Shown here in pieces: positions 1 to 10,935 of a stretch of DNA of 64,000 bases. The DNA is from Brachypterus glaber (lineage: Eukaryota; Arthropoda; Insecta; Coleoptera; Kateretidae), in the NCBI GenBank assembly GCA_958510825.1, contig OY294048.1:34561026-34625025 (forward strand), read 5' to 3'. The notes below the pieces were generated by a model. The model searched no databases. It had not been told where the DNA came from and was given only the letters and a program-made list of their open reading frames with translations. The translations under genes and the position numbers were made by a program. How positions within the stretch are numbered: position 1 is the stretch's first letter; each line of letters starts with the position of its first letter.

Positions 1-612
1 AAATATTCTTAAAAAAAGCTTTAGATCGTCAGCGTACAATAAACATAACATATCAAGAATATCGACAATGTCATTTATAAAAAGAATAAAAAACAAAGGT
101 CCCAACACTGACCCCTGTGGTACACCGGATGTTATAAGGATAAGAAATGATTTTAAACCGGAAAATAAGACATACTGATAACGATCACCAAAATATGATT
201 TAAAAAATTTTAACAAGTCCTCAGAAAAAGAAAAGAAAACATCAAGTTTTTCAAGTAAGATATCATGTTTAATTCCTTCGAAAGCTTTTGTAAAATCCGT
301 ATATATTACGTCAGTTTGAAAACCCAAGTGTATGGATTCCTTTAAAAATTGTGTAACACAAAACAAGTTAGTAGTCGTTGATCGATGTTTAACGAATCCA
401 TGCTGTTTTTCAGAAATTAAGTTTTTTAAATGAGCATATATACGAGAATGCAGGACAATTTCAAAAACCTTGGAAAAATTGTTGATTATAGTAATCGGTC
501 TGTAGTTTGAAATTTCAGAACAATCTCCTTTTTTAAAAATGGGAGTTATCTTTGACATTTTCCAACACTCTGGAAACACACAAAGCTTAAGAGATAAATT
601 GAAAAGGGGAGA
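1..612 (-). CDS. Partial LINE reverse transcriptase (Jockey/CR1 group), runs off left edge
   Basis: Read on the minus strand, one frame is open from about 612 to the window edge and gives the core of a non-LTR retrotransposon reverse transcriptase, which copies element RNA into cDNA at a nicked target. In order it shows FKKGD followed by NYRPI (RT block 1), the QHGFVKHRST block, DFTKAFE near 277-298 (motif A, with Glu where family members normally have the second Asp), [11 protein letters not shown] near 108-127, and YADD near 25-36 (catalytic motif C). The N-terminal endonuclease part is absent: homology stops near 612, where the matching sense passes to another frame, so this is a 5'-truncated or decayed copy. 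The C-terminal part lies outside the window. The RT call is firm; the clade is an inference from the motif style. Confidence 0.85.
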
Positions 613-1051
613 ATAGGGACCACTTTAATAATTGTTGAACAAAAATTGTATCTGTGCTTTACAAACAGTGGTTCGGAAGGTACTATAAGCCGGTGGTCCA
701 CAGAAGGTAGTATGCACAATGGGCATTTGGCCTGCGTGCAGGTGATATTATCATGCATTACTGTGGTATTATCCCTCTTCAATGCAACTTTGCCAACTTT
801 TTTGGCACAGTGTAGTTCTCTCATATATATTATTAGTTGGAGCGGAATAACCCATACATAAATTTAATTTAATTTAAAACACATTTTATATATTATATAA
901 AGTTACAGAACATACACTGGGCATTGCAATCTTGTTTCGATAGAACATACCTATAATTGAAAATTGAATTTTTAGATTAAATATTAACTTTTGTGCAATC
1001 TATTTCGTTTATCCTTTGTAGTTAGGTATTTACAAACGAATATTAAAAATC
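613..1051. other. AT-rich interval, no feature recognised
   Basis: No coding signature or clear repeat. The short overlapping ORFs on both strands around 546-861 extend across the broken end of the RT fragment and show no domain. Confidence 0.4.
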
Positions 1052-1750
1052 TTTTTTCACTACCAGCCTAAAACCACATCTTAATTACTGTTCTTTTCAT
1101 TGGTAGAAATATTATTTCTCTACCTATGACGTCAGAGGTTCTAAAAATAATAAAATTGCACCATGGTTAATAATGAATTTTTATTCAGCTATTTTGGCAT
1201 CTGACGTTTCACTTAATTATTAAATCACGTTGCTATTTACAAGTGTCTTTAGGCACCAAATTTATTTATTGCATGATAAATTAAAAAATATTAACTAAAT
1301 TAGTACCTATAAAATATGTTTTACAAAAAACATTTCAAAAAGTGAAAATCATTGGTCCATCATATTCAACCATAGATTATACAACCCATATATTACCGTA
1401 AGGATCATAGATTACTAGAGGTACAACCCCCATATATCGATTTTTGAGGCAATAGATTCTCCCTCACAGTTTTCGCCTGTCCCCTTATATCTGGGGGAGT
1501 ACCAGAATCATCACTTTGCATTTCACTTTCCATTTTTATATATTTTATCACACTTAACACGGAAACACTTTCTAACTTAATAATTTTAGCAGATCACCAG
1601 AAAATTTCTACCAGAAATGTCAAGTTATTCATTTCTTTTTTTAATGGCCGCGAACGGCCAGCGTGATATTTTAAATTTATAAGCTTTTTCATTAAATTTT
1701 AGTAAAATAAATAAATAAATAGCTAATTAATTGTACTGGTAGTGAAAAAA
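1052..1750. mobile_element. Candidate TIR element, about 700 bp
   Basis: A 15-bp inverted pair, TTTTTTCACTACCAG at 1052-1066 and its complement at 1736-1750, brackets an AT-rich interval with no ORF. This fits a MITE. The TIR is short and no target duplication was verified, so the call is tentative. Confidence 0.35.
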
Positions 1751-1897
1751 ATACTATATTTTCCACGTGAGTGAAGATTTAACATTTTAGACCGCGTCTT
1801 GCGGGCTTCGCGCTAGCGCGCTCATCCCGCAATTTGACGCAGGTCAAAAATGTTAAACTTCTCTCACTTGGTAAATAATATACTATTTCCCTACGAC
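1750..1897. repeat. Stem-loop repeat (ACTAGT/GAGCC-type family, member A)
   Basis: Imperfect palindrome with arms at about 1764-1798 and 1836-1871 around a GC-rich tip (GCGGGCTTCGCGCTAGCGCG). It is edged by AATACTATATT on the left and AATATACTATTT on the right, the same edge style as the stem-loops near 12.5, 31.7, 41.1, 56.9, 58.6 and 59.7 kb. Confidence 0.6.
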
Positions 1898-1901
1898 AGA
1901 C

Positions 1902-2988
1902 AAATATATCGTCGGCTTACAAGTAAAAGGCACTAAGTCACTTTTTTGCAAAAATGGGATTTTAATAGCACTGTAGTTAATTTTTGATGATCTATGTATG
2001 GTTAAACCGAACTAACTTCTAGGTGGACTGCCAAGGGAGTTACCCCCTATACAAAACGCACCAATTTGATTTTGATTAAAATTTTATCTGGCAATATGCA
2101 CTAAGTCACTTAGTGCACTTAGTGCGTTTTACTTGTAGATTATTTCAAATGTTTTTGCACTAAGTGACTTTCTAAAAAGAGTTAATTTATAAAAATATGA
2201 TTGCTTGAATCATTTATATGATACAATAACTCGTTATTTATTGTACTGACAAACGCATTCAAATTTTAACTGATAGATTATTTTAATTTTGCTCTTAAAT
2301 TCTTGGTTACTACATAAATAACAAGAATATAAGAAAAAAACTAAAGTTCGTGGCAAGTTCGGAAAACAGCCCTTAGAATTGCACCGTGAAGTGTTTTATC
2401 ATTAATAATGATTCATTATAATTATTGACTTTAGGAGATGCTTCTTTGCCGGCACAGCCGATGGCCTCTGAAAAGTGTCTTAGTTCTGGCATAGTAAGCA
2501 GTTTCATATAATTAATACTAATTAATTTTATTAATTATGGAAACGTTCTTTAAACAATCAAAAAGTCCAAACCCTTCTTTTAAAAATCTAGTTTTTGAAA
2601 ATGTATGTAAACATCTTGTTTTCTACTTTATAGTTATACATTATGTTTAATTAATAAAAGGGTTTTAATTTTAAATAGTTGTTTTTTTATATCATTTTAT
2701 TGACTTAGTGCTCTTTACTTGTCAGCCGACGTCGTGGGCCTACAAGTAAAAGGCACTAAGTCCATGTCTTTTTTCAAATTTAGTTGAATTAAACTACTTC
2801 AATTTTTCTTTATTTACCTGCAAATGGAACATCATTATGTCCAAACATGTCATTGCAATTTGAGGTAGTTTTTTTCCAAAAACAGTTATTACAAAAATTA
2901 AAAAACAACAATGAAAGTTAAATTTGTCAATATCTCAAAACCATGTTTTTGGACTTAGTGCTCTTTACTTGTAAGTCGACGATATATT
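1902..2988. mobile_element. Pair of adjacent TIR elements sharing 30-bp ends
   Basis: The left end (1909-1940) carries CGTCGGCTTACAAGTAAAAG followed by GCACTAAGTC. The complement of that block occurs at 2701-2730, immediately followed by a second forward copy at 2733-2761, and a final complement lies at 2951-2981. The interval thus reads as two abutting elements, about 820 bp and 250 bp, or as one element with an internal palindromic junction. Further partial ends (cactaagtcacttagtgcac) lie near 2096-2140. No ORF is present. A diverged copy of the right end recurs at 48,680-48,765. Confidence 0.65.
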
Positions 2989-2990
2989 TA

Positions 2991-4004
2991 TAATATTAAT
3001 AAATGTACATGAATATTTTTAACATCATCATTATCAGTCCCAAGCCTGGTTTGAGACAGCTCTCTATCCACCCTATCCCTAACCAATTCTTTTTTTATTA
3101 ACATTTCTTCACCCTACATCCTTTAATATTTGTGAGCAGTATTTAATTCTATGCCTTTATTCTTACTCTCAGCTCGCTTTCTGATACATCTTTAAGCTCT
3201 TATGTCTTGTTTCCTTCTCCTAACTAAATAGATACATTAAAACGTAAACTTTTTTTAGAATCACACATAGTCATGTAAATATATGTATTTATGGAATAAC
3301 ATACCGAGGCATACCTCGGTATGTTATCCCTTTGGGATGACATCCCAACATGAAAAAGATTTTAATGTTATAACTTAAAGTTTCATTAAATCATACATGA
3401 ATTGCAAAATTGCCTGTAATATGCAAATTACCCATATGTATGCATGAGCCGTTGAAAGACAGAATGATATAAGTACATATTTTCCTGCGACAGTCTATTT
3501 ATACCGTGTGTTATTTATCACGTGATGTACATGACCCCCCTTTGCTTGTCCCTTATCTCCTGCAGGCACTGTAAATAATTTGCTATTTTTATATCGGCTA
3601 AATTTTTGATAATGTTTTTTCACATATCTCGAAGGTTTAGACCTTCATACTTTAAATCTCACTTTAATCTATAGATAAATTATTATTATTATAATAGATA
3701 AATTATTATTTTAAAAGACAAACAAAAATTATATATGGCACCACATTTTTTTCTAATAAAAAAATCTCCTTCAGTTTCCCATACCTGTCCTTGGTTATTT
3801 AAAAATTATATTTTAAATGGATTTTCAAGATTATTTTTGCTCGAGGGCCGATTTTATCCCTGACGTCATCTGCAGTTTTGCGACGATGAAAATGGCCAAA
3901 AAATTTTGAAATTTAAAAAATACATAAAAGAAAAGAAAACTAAAAATATATTTAAAAACTGTAAAGCTTTTATAAATAATATTTAAAAGTATATACAATA
4001 TTCC
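2991..4004. other. Unannotated AT-rich interval with one perfect hairpin
   Basis: Contains a perfect 12-bp stem with a 4-nt loop at about 3299-3326 (AACATACCGAGG and its complement), followed at once by a GGGATgaCATCCC repeat. Nothing else is recognised. Confidence 0.4.
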
Positions 4005-4080
4005 AAGGGGGCGGCCCGGCCGCCGGCCCCCTGTTATGAGTCAGGAGGGCTATAGCCCCCCGGCCGCCAAAGTCGGAGCC
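4005..4080. repeat. GC-rich palindromic island
   Basis: A block of GGGGGCGGCCCGGCCGCCGG type followed by AGCCCCCCGGCCGCC. It can fold on itself and stands out sharply in composition from its surroundings. Origin unknown. Confidence 0.5.
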
Positions 4081-4387
4081 GATGTCTATTCTTATGTACA
4101 CTGGTCGGATAAAAATATTCATTTACCGGGGGCACGCAAAAATAGTTAAAAGAAAAACAACTTTTTAGGTAAATAAACATTTTCAACTACATATTTCATA
4201 TTTCATCAATGGGTCAGTCATGTCGACGCTGCTATTGCAAAGTAAGTTACCTGGAACATGAGAAAAAAAAACAAGTTTTGAAAAAAAGGACTGTTTTTTT
4301 TTTCATTTTCAAATAATGTTTAATTTTTAGAAAAAAGAAATATTGAGAAAAATTATTTTTAATTTTTGTTATATTATATTATTAATA

Positions 4388-5115
4388 CAGCCTGTTCCAG
4401 AACTCGCCTACCGAAATTTAAGAGGTGATTCTACATCCAAAAATATGAAAAAAAGTTTCTATAAAGGTTGGTCCGGAAATGAGCCCTAAGGGAGCTACGG
4501 CCCTTCGAAGATGACGTATTGAATGGGGAACAAAAAAAAGCACCAAAAAAATTTTAATGCTGCAGGGTGATTCTTCATTTAAAACTGAGCAAAAAAGTAT
4601 TATACACCAAAACACCTAAATTTAATATTAAAGGAGTAATAGCCTTTTAAAAAGTAACGTTTTTGGTGGCACAAAATGTTACTTCCTCTTAATTGCATTT
4701 TTTTTGATAACGGTTGCTCCTACAGTGTTACACTATATGATATTTTATATGTATTTTTACTCTAGAAATCTATATTTTTTACAAATCCAAAAAACATACA
4801 CATAGAAAAGTTTGGGGCAAAAATGTTTTAAGCCTCATATATTTTGTCCGTCTGGGCACGCCTCTGGATAAATTAAAAAAATAAATTAACATAAACTTAT
4901 TGCCCTTATTAATACTAGTATACATGCAAAAGCTCGCCGCTCTAGCTTAAACGGTACCCGAGTTATTAATTAAAAACCTTATTTTTATTACAATTTTAAA
5001 GGGCCCTAGATCCCTTAGGGCTCATTTCCGGACCAACCTTTATAGGAACTTTTTTTATATTTTTGGATCTAGAATCACCTCTTAAATTTTGGCATGCCAG
5101 TTATGGATCACCCTG
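4388..5115. mobile_element. Foldback MITE, CAGGGTG-type ends, TA target
   Basis: Inverted arms of about 110 bp: 4388-4500 carries AGAGGTGATTCTACATCC and GGTTGGTCCGGAAATGAGCC, and the complement lies at 5005-5115 and ends CACCCTG before TATA. The termini and TA flanks fit Tc1/mariner-like MITEs. There is no transposase. The same family recurs at 33,150-33,792 and as the outer element at 55,624-56,735. The minus-strand ORF at 4418-4615 is only a reading of the arm. Confidence 0.75.
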
Positions 5116-5116
5116 T

Positions 5117-5473
5117 ATATTATAAAAAATGTAGTTTAGAGTTACTATTTACTTTAAAAATTGGTTATGTAATATACTGTTTTTCGTTTTCTATCCGAGA
5201 GTCTGGCTGCACCGCCGGACAACCGGGAAACTGCCCGGTAGGCCACCTCAAAAATCAAAATGTGGCCACTCAAAGCCAAAACTTAATTGCTGTTTATTTA
5301 CTTAAAAAATGTTTTTTTTATTTTGTTATTTTTTAAAAATTGTATTATTCTATAGAATTTGTTTAATAAAAAAAAATAAGTTCTCAAATCCGCGCTACCA
5401 CTGCGTAAATTGAAAATTGAGTTGTAGTTCTAAAATACATTTTTTCAAGATGCTTGGCCACTCCGACCATTTG
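5117..5473. other. No feature recognised
   Basis: AT-rich. Only a small GC hairpin near 5225-5243 (ACCGGGAAACTGCCCGGT) is seen. Confidence 0.4.
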
Positions 5474-5752
5474 CCCGTTTTTTTTACGCGTGAAACACCG
5501 GTTATTAAAATCGACCTAAAAATAATTTTTTTTTGCAATTTCGGCTTAAGAATATCATGAAACGTCGAGAAAATTTGAAAAAAAGTGGGTGTTAAAAAAT
5601 GTCTCTCTGTCGGTCTGTAAACCTTATAAGTTTTTAACGGAATGTCCAATTTGAAAAATTCTTTCACCAAACGATTCAGGACCTTTTCTAATGGAGCTCT
5701 CTACAACTAGAATTATGAAACAAAAGACGTCTACCCTATCTCTATCTCATTT

Positions 5753-5843
5753 GTGCTACACTTTCCAGCCAACCAAATAAATACTGTATTTTTTTTTCAT
5801 ACAACAAATACAGTATTTATTTGGTTGGCCGGAAAGTGTAGCA
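5753..5843. repeat. Perfect-armed hairpin 1 inside R1
   Basis: Arms of about 38 nt at 5753-5790 and 5806-5843, with one mismatch, around a 15-nt loop. The arms carry CCAACCAAATAAATACTG. Confidence 0.75.
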
Positions 5844-5951
5844 CTGAGCGGCACGAACGAACATAGCTAATGTGAATCTGTAGAATAAGATAATTCTACT
5901 AAAGTTTAGATGGCGCCACGAATTTCTTTAATTAAAATAATATAGTTACAG

Positions 5952-6025
5952 CTTTCGCCCGGCCAAGTAAATATTGTATTTGTTCAACAAAGAACAAATA
6001 CAAAATTTGTTTGGTTGGGTGGAAG
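5952..6025. repeat. Hairpin 2, diverged sister of hairpin 1
   Basis: Arms at 5952-5985 and 5992-6025 resemble those of hairpin 1 (CTTTC, then GGCCAA, then GTATTTGTT) but carry several mismatches and a 6-nt loop. It sits about 110 bp from hairpin 1 in the same inserted block. Confidence 0.65.
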
Positions 6026-6360
6026 TGGGAGTGTATGTATGTCTTCTATCCTTTTTGGGTAGAACTTTTGTCCCTGTCTAATCTAACGGGAGAAATCGCC
6101 ATTGCGTCACATCAAATATGGTTAACATTAGCTTAGGGCAAAGGGGGCAAAATAGACAAAATCTATAACTTTTAGCGATATCTCACTTATTAATTATAAC
6201 AGTGCAATTTTTTTCCATAAATTAAAATAATGTTTAATTCCCTACAAAACCAGGTGTAATCATTTTTATCGTAGAACTATTAGTTTCCTATTTTAATAAA
6301 TTTTGATATATTTTTTCATTTTTAATTAGATGTCAAATTTTGACACTAGTAAAACTTCAA

Positions 6361-7046
6361 TCAAAGCTAAAATTTATTTTAAATTAATTTTTCGTTTGGA
6401 CTTTTCTGATAATGGTACCATGGTGCGGCCAGAAAAACAATCCGATAAAGCTACAAAGAAAAAAATAAAAGAAAATGGTCCAAAACTACAGGAAAAGTGA
6501 AGTCAATTTGATATCTTATTTTATAAACTTCCTCATTCTTCCAGCGGTATAGAAAAGGTACCCATTTCACATTTTTTGAAAATGTGTAACCCGTAGACCA
6601 TCAGGCTCCCAGTCTAACACTGTTCTGTCCTGTATTAAAACTACGTTCTGGATTTTAAAAACTGGAAGCAACTTTAGGTGAAATCCACAATGTTTACATG
6701 TTAATGTAGCAACAACCGATTCGGTTGAATAATTTCTAAAACAGTTCATAAACAACAAAATATTATGCATGTCAAGAAGATATTTGCACTTTGGTTTGTT
6801 AACAAGATTTCAGTGTATTCAAGTCCACAAGGCAATATGTTTTACCTGTTTGTCCTGCATAAATTATAAATTAATTAACTAGTAGATACACAATGTATAA
6901 TATAATTTCAAAACGTATTTACTAGGGACAGGGCAGATCTAAAGTCGAGGTATGGAAGGAGTAATTGGAATATTTTGTGTAAATTCACCAAAAATTGGTT
7001 TTATTCTTTAAAAATCATCTCAAACAATAATAAACTTGTTTAAATT
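6361..7046. other. No feature recognised
   Basis: AT-rich single-copy-looking sequence within this window. Short ORFs show no domain. Confidence 0.35.
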
Positions 7047-7595
7047 CTTGCATTTCATACTACAATGTGTGTATTGCATACAAAATGTTGTCATACTAAC
7101 ATAGAGACCGTGCTGGTACATATGAATCCCCACACAACATGTGTTTATTAATACTAGCATGTTATAGTAAAAATTACTGTAACATTTGGTAAAGCATATC
7201 ATACTAATAGTATGGTATACTTTGAGTTGTTGTTAAGTTATATTACTGATCTAGTTTAAAGTATGTTACAGTATTCAGAAAAATTACAATCGGTAAATAA
7301 TACCAAAATTTTGATAAGTAATAATATAAAGATTTTAACCACAAACAATTACACACTGACAAAATAATCGATCCTTTTTTTACTTTTGTCTGTACTTAAT
7401 ACTGTAACATACTTTAAGCTAGATCAGTAACACAACAACTACAACTTAAAGTTTACCAAACTATAACTGTGATATAATTTACCAAATGTTACAGTATTAA
7501 TAAACACATGTTGTGTGGGGATCCAAATGTACTACCACGGTATGACAACATTCTGTATACAATACACACATTGCAGTATTTAATATCACAAGTAA
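7047..7595. mobile_element. Foldback MITE with about 200-bp imperfect arms
   Basis: The left arm (7047-7265) contains CAATGTGTGTATTGCATAC, CCCCACACAACATGTG and ACTGTAACATTTGGTAAA. The right arm (7395-7595) carries the complements in reverse order. The spacer of about 130 bp is AT-rich. The arms are diverged at many sites, indicating an old element. No ORF. Confidence 0.75.
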
Positions 7596-7902
7596 AGTAT
7601 TAAATACCAATGGTGGCGATATAAATAAAAAATATGCATTAACAAATATCATTCAGTATTAAAAATACAACATTTTCTGAGTGTATGGGCGCCATTCTTA
7701 TGTTTCATAAATGTCCAATAGCACAACTTCCAGAAATCAATAATTTAGGTGCTAGAGCAATCTAAAAATTTCGAGCACCGGTGCACCAAAGTGCCCGAAA
7801 TATTTTGTGCAGAATGTCAAGGTAAATAAAACCAATGTGAAATTTGAAAAACTGATTCGTGTAAGTATATTATCATTTTACCTCTGTAAAAAAATATATA
7901 AC

Positions 7903-8230
7903 AAATAGTTATTTATGGTACTAGTGGGTAAAGTAAGATATTGCCCACTAACCTGCGAGGCGTCAGCCAAGCAGGTTAATTTTCGAGAGGGCAATATCGG
8001 TTTACCCATGAGTGCCATAGAAGGTTTTATCCAATAAAAAGGTTAGGAATTCATTTTTTTATTAAAAATTTTAATGACATTTACAAGAAAATAATTTGAC
8101 AAGTGACAGTTAAGTGGGTAAAATAAATAATTATCCAGTCAATAAAGTAAAAGCCACGCGGGGCTTTGTATTGAGTTTATCTATTTAAAATAAAGCAGGT
8201 AATTGTCTTATTATCTGTATGTATTGGATA
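7903..8230 (+). mobile_element. MITE family D, copy 1
   Basis: Near-identical to 23,531-23,856 in the same orientation. It starts AAATAGTTATTTATGG and ends CTGTATGTATTGGATA. The first 130 bp form a palindrome (TGGTACTAGTGGGTAAA against TTTACCCATGAGTGCCA) around a GC-rich tip, CCTGCGAGGCGTCAGCC. The 33-bp right end also occurs alone at 31,635-31,667. Confidence 0.8.
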
Positions 8231-8957
8231 CAATTATTTATTTGGACTTATTTTGTTCCATTAAAAAACAACTTGATAGGTACAGGTGGTTTATTTGCCA
8301 TTAATATGGTTTATTTTCCATTAAAATATGAAACGTTAAAAGGAAAAGATTAGTTAGTTCCTCAAATAGAAATAATTTTTACTTAAACTACGTACTTAAA
8401 CTAAAAGACCATACTGTTATTTCTACGAAATAATTTTGTTAAATTATACTTGACTTCTGTCGAACTATCATGACGCTTAAAATCTAATAAAAGTGCTTAA
8501 TTTTTACTTAAAATGAATTTACTTCTGGGTATTAAATTCAAGAATTTTAAATATTATCCCGATTTTAAGAATAGGGTGCTTGAATTTACCACTTTCTTTT
8601 TGTGTATCAATAGCATACAGGCTTGGAAAAAAACACTGATTTCAGCATAGACGATTGGGATAAAATAAAAGTCATTTTGTTAAACTACCCAACACATGTA
8701 AAATAATACAAAGTCACACGATTGATCTCTGAGTGGCAATTCTAAGGGAGCGTATCAAAAGAGTATCAACTTTTGACAAGACATTGCTATTTTGGATCAA
8801 GACCAATCTAGCCAACTGTCAAATTACTGTTTAAGGTCATATTTTGCCAAACTTTAAACGCCTTGACATAGTAACATAAAATATGTTCAAAAAGAGAATT
8901 TAATAATCTACAAAATGAGTATTCTTATCATTTACTCTTGCACCTACTGCTTCCATT
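8231..8957. other. No feature recognised
   Basis: AT-rich, with no coding signal. Confidence 0.35.
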
Positions 8958-9915
8958 GTGGCCATACCAAATATAGGTACCATCGCGGCCAATAAATCCA
9001 GCTACACCCAAAAATGATTCATATTAAACCAACTTTAAAATTTTACAGACATCTGTAATACTTAACTTAAATTTTAAATTTTGACAAGAAATATCAAATT
9101 GACACAAATAATTAAACTGACATATATATTTTTTTAATAATGCCTTTTTAAAAGCGAATTAAAAAAAGAAGCAATTCTAAAAGCAAGACTAAATAATGGT
9201 TTTAGTATAACAGCGATAGCTAATGAATTGGATATTTCAACGAATACGGTTTGCCGCGCGAAAAATAGAATAGAAGAACAAGGTGTAATATCTAAATAAT
9301 TTTTCACATTTTGGTTGAACTCAAGTTTTTGTATAAAATTAAAAAAACGGGACATTACCTTCCAAATATAACCAAACCACGAAATGAGGACTAGTATTTT
9401 ATAATAATAAAGAATAATTCTTTAAATTTATTCCTGTTAAATTTTAAGTAAGAATTCTTTTAAGAATGTTTATGGAAAAAAAGTCAAGCAGTATTTTAGT
9501 TCCGTCACGATATGCCTAACATGTATTCGTTAAACATGGCCATCACCAAGGAGTTTTAACAGTATCTTCCGAAAACCATCATCTGCTGCGATTTTTCTGT
9601 TATACATATTTTAGACCACCTTCTACCAATATCCACTGTAAGTTAGCTTTGGCCATTCTTTGAAACTTAAACTGACCTCAGGACTAGCGAGTATTTAGAC
9701 ATTGACTTTCTTATATTTATATATTGATATTAATAAAACTGAAATAAAGTTGTTTATGTATTATTTCAAAATGACAGCCTAACCCTATTTTTTAACAATG
9801 ACAAATAACTCAGATGACACGATCTACGCAACTTTAATTTTAAATATTGGGTAATCCGCAAGGATCTTTGATGTAGCTGGATTTAATGGCCGTGATGGTA
9901 CACTATTTTGTGGTC
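8958..9915 (+). mobile_element. Degenerate DNA transposon with subterminal inverted repeats
   Basis: About 45-bp inverted repeats, 8958-9006 (GTGGCCAT, then CCATCGCGGCCAAT, then AATCCAGCTACA) and 9872-9915, bracket 870 bp that includes a helix-turn-helix coding remnant. The pairing is imperfect (about 75-80 percent by eye), so the element is old. No DDE catalytic domain is visible, so it is an internally deleted or decayed copy. Confidence 0.6.
9147..9299 (+). pseudogene. Helix-turn-helix N-terminus of a Tc1/mariner-like transposase, decayed
   Basis: The frame gives a 50-residue segment: LKKEAILKARLNNGFSITAI, then ANELDISTNTVCRAKNRIEE, ending VISK-stop. The pattern of a charged helix, G-F-S-I-x-x-I-A, then I-S-x-N-T-V, is that of the DNA-binding HTH at the start of Tc1/mariner or IS630-type transposases, which bind their own TIRs. 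An ATG at 9140 is out of frame with it across a run of five T, so at least one frameshift separates start and domain, and a stop ends it before any catalytic part. It lies inside the inverted repeats at 8958-9915, which supports a transposon origin. Family assignment is inferred from the motif alone. Confidence 0.55.
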
Positions 9916-10500
9916 TTATTAGGCTCTTATAACTTTTGTTTTAAATGTTTTATGATCTATCTAGCAATTACCTAATTATTAAGGATTGTCCGAGGGGTAA
10001 ACCGCTGACAACATTTTGTACATCTTTAGGAGGAAATCTTCAAAGATGTACAAAATGTCATAATAAATGGACCACCTATACCTACTAGCACTACACCTAT
10101 TCCAAGTTTGGTCAAAATCCGTTAATTGAATGCAAAAAGGTAGCACGCTAGGCGCGAAATACCTCATATGGAAAAAAGTTAAATAATAACGTTGGCATTT
10201 TTTCTGGCCAAAGTTACGGTTTGTGGATTTATTATATTCTCTAAAATTCAAAAACATAATATGTTATATACCTTCATAGAATATGTTATGTGAACTTCTC
10301 AGAATGTAATACCTAACTTCATCGAACTTTAAATAACATTGTATTGCATAATGTCTTGTCAATCGTTAAAAAATGATGCCTACGTCAACTTATGTAATTA
10401 CTTATATACATTATACTTATACACATTAAAATTATAAAATTAAAAGTATTTTTCTCTTCAGTAGATTACTACACGTGCAGTTGCACAGATACTCACCCTA
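9916..10500. other. AT-rich interval with one hairpin
   Basis: A hairpin at about 10,008-10,053 pairs ATTTTGTACATCTTT with its complement around AGGAGGAAATCTTC. The words GAGGGGTAAACCGC beside it recur with a related block at 21,721-21,810, so this is part of a dispersed repeat. Confidence 0.5.
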
Positions 10501-10570
10501 AAGTTTGTTTTTCAATTGCAATCTGTAAAAAGCGAGATGCGAAAATCGAATTTGCCATATCCATGTATCA

Positions 10571-10935
10571 ATGGTATAGCCACTCTATCTAGCGATGGCT
10601 TTAGCCACCGTCTTAAGAGTATAGCCATGTCAAAAATAACATTCTCCATTCCTCCCTCATCCATGCAGCAACAGGCACGATGGAAGCAGCTGGAATCTAG
10701 TTAGACAGAAGAGATGACACACACACCAAATGTAAGTGCTTTTCGCTTTTCCTTCATTAGTTCACCCGCAAAATGTTCAACCGCTTTCCACATTAACTTA
10801 ACCTGTTTCTGAGAGACCCTTCACGTTCTGACACTTTTATCGGCTAAATAGAAGCGTCAGAATATGAAAGGTCTCGGCTTTTTTTTTCAACTGTTATTTT
10901 TGACGTGGCCACGCGTGGCTATACTTGGAAAGTAG
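10571..10935. repeat. Inverted repeat with internal hairpin
   Basis: GTATAGCCATGTCAAAAATAAC near 10,619-10,640 is mirrored near 10,889-10,923 (GTTATTTTTGACGTGGCC, then GGCTATAC). Inside lies a 20-bp-arm hairpin at 10,813-10,832 and 10,857-10,876. The plus ORF at 10,516-10,704 overlaps it and is probably not a gene. Confidence 0.5.

Larger units (their letters stand above)
5474..6360 (-). repeat. Dispersed repeat R1 (copy A), split by an insertion
   Basis: 5474-5685 and 6095-6360 match, in the opposite direction, the continuous copy at 39,600-40,110. Shared landmarks are CGATTCAGGACCTTTTCT, GCGTCACATCAAATATGG and a short GTCT-rich tract. Compared with that copy, about 410 bp (5686-6094) is extra here and holds two hairpins. 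No coding content. Confidence 0.7.

Noticed and set aside
10498..10740. Possible exon with GGTGAGTA donor on the minus strand and ATGTAAGTG on the plus strand
   Set aside because: No coherent coding frame joins either site, and the segment is part of an inverted repeat mirrored at 10.9 kb.
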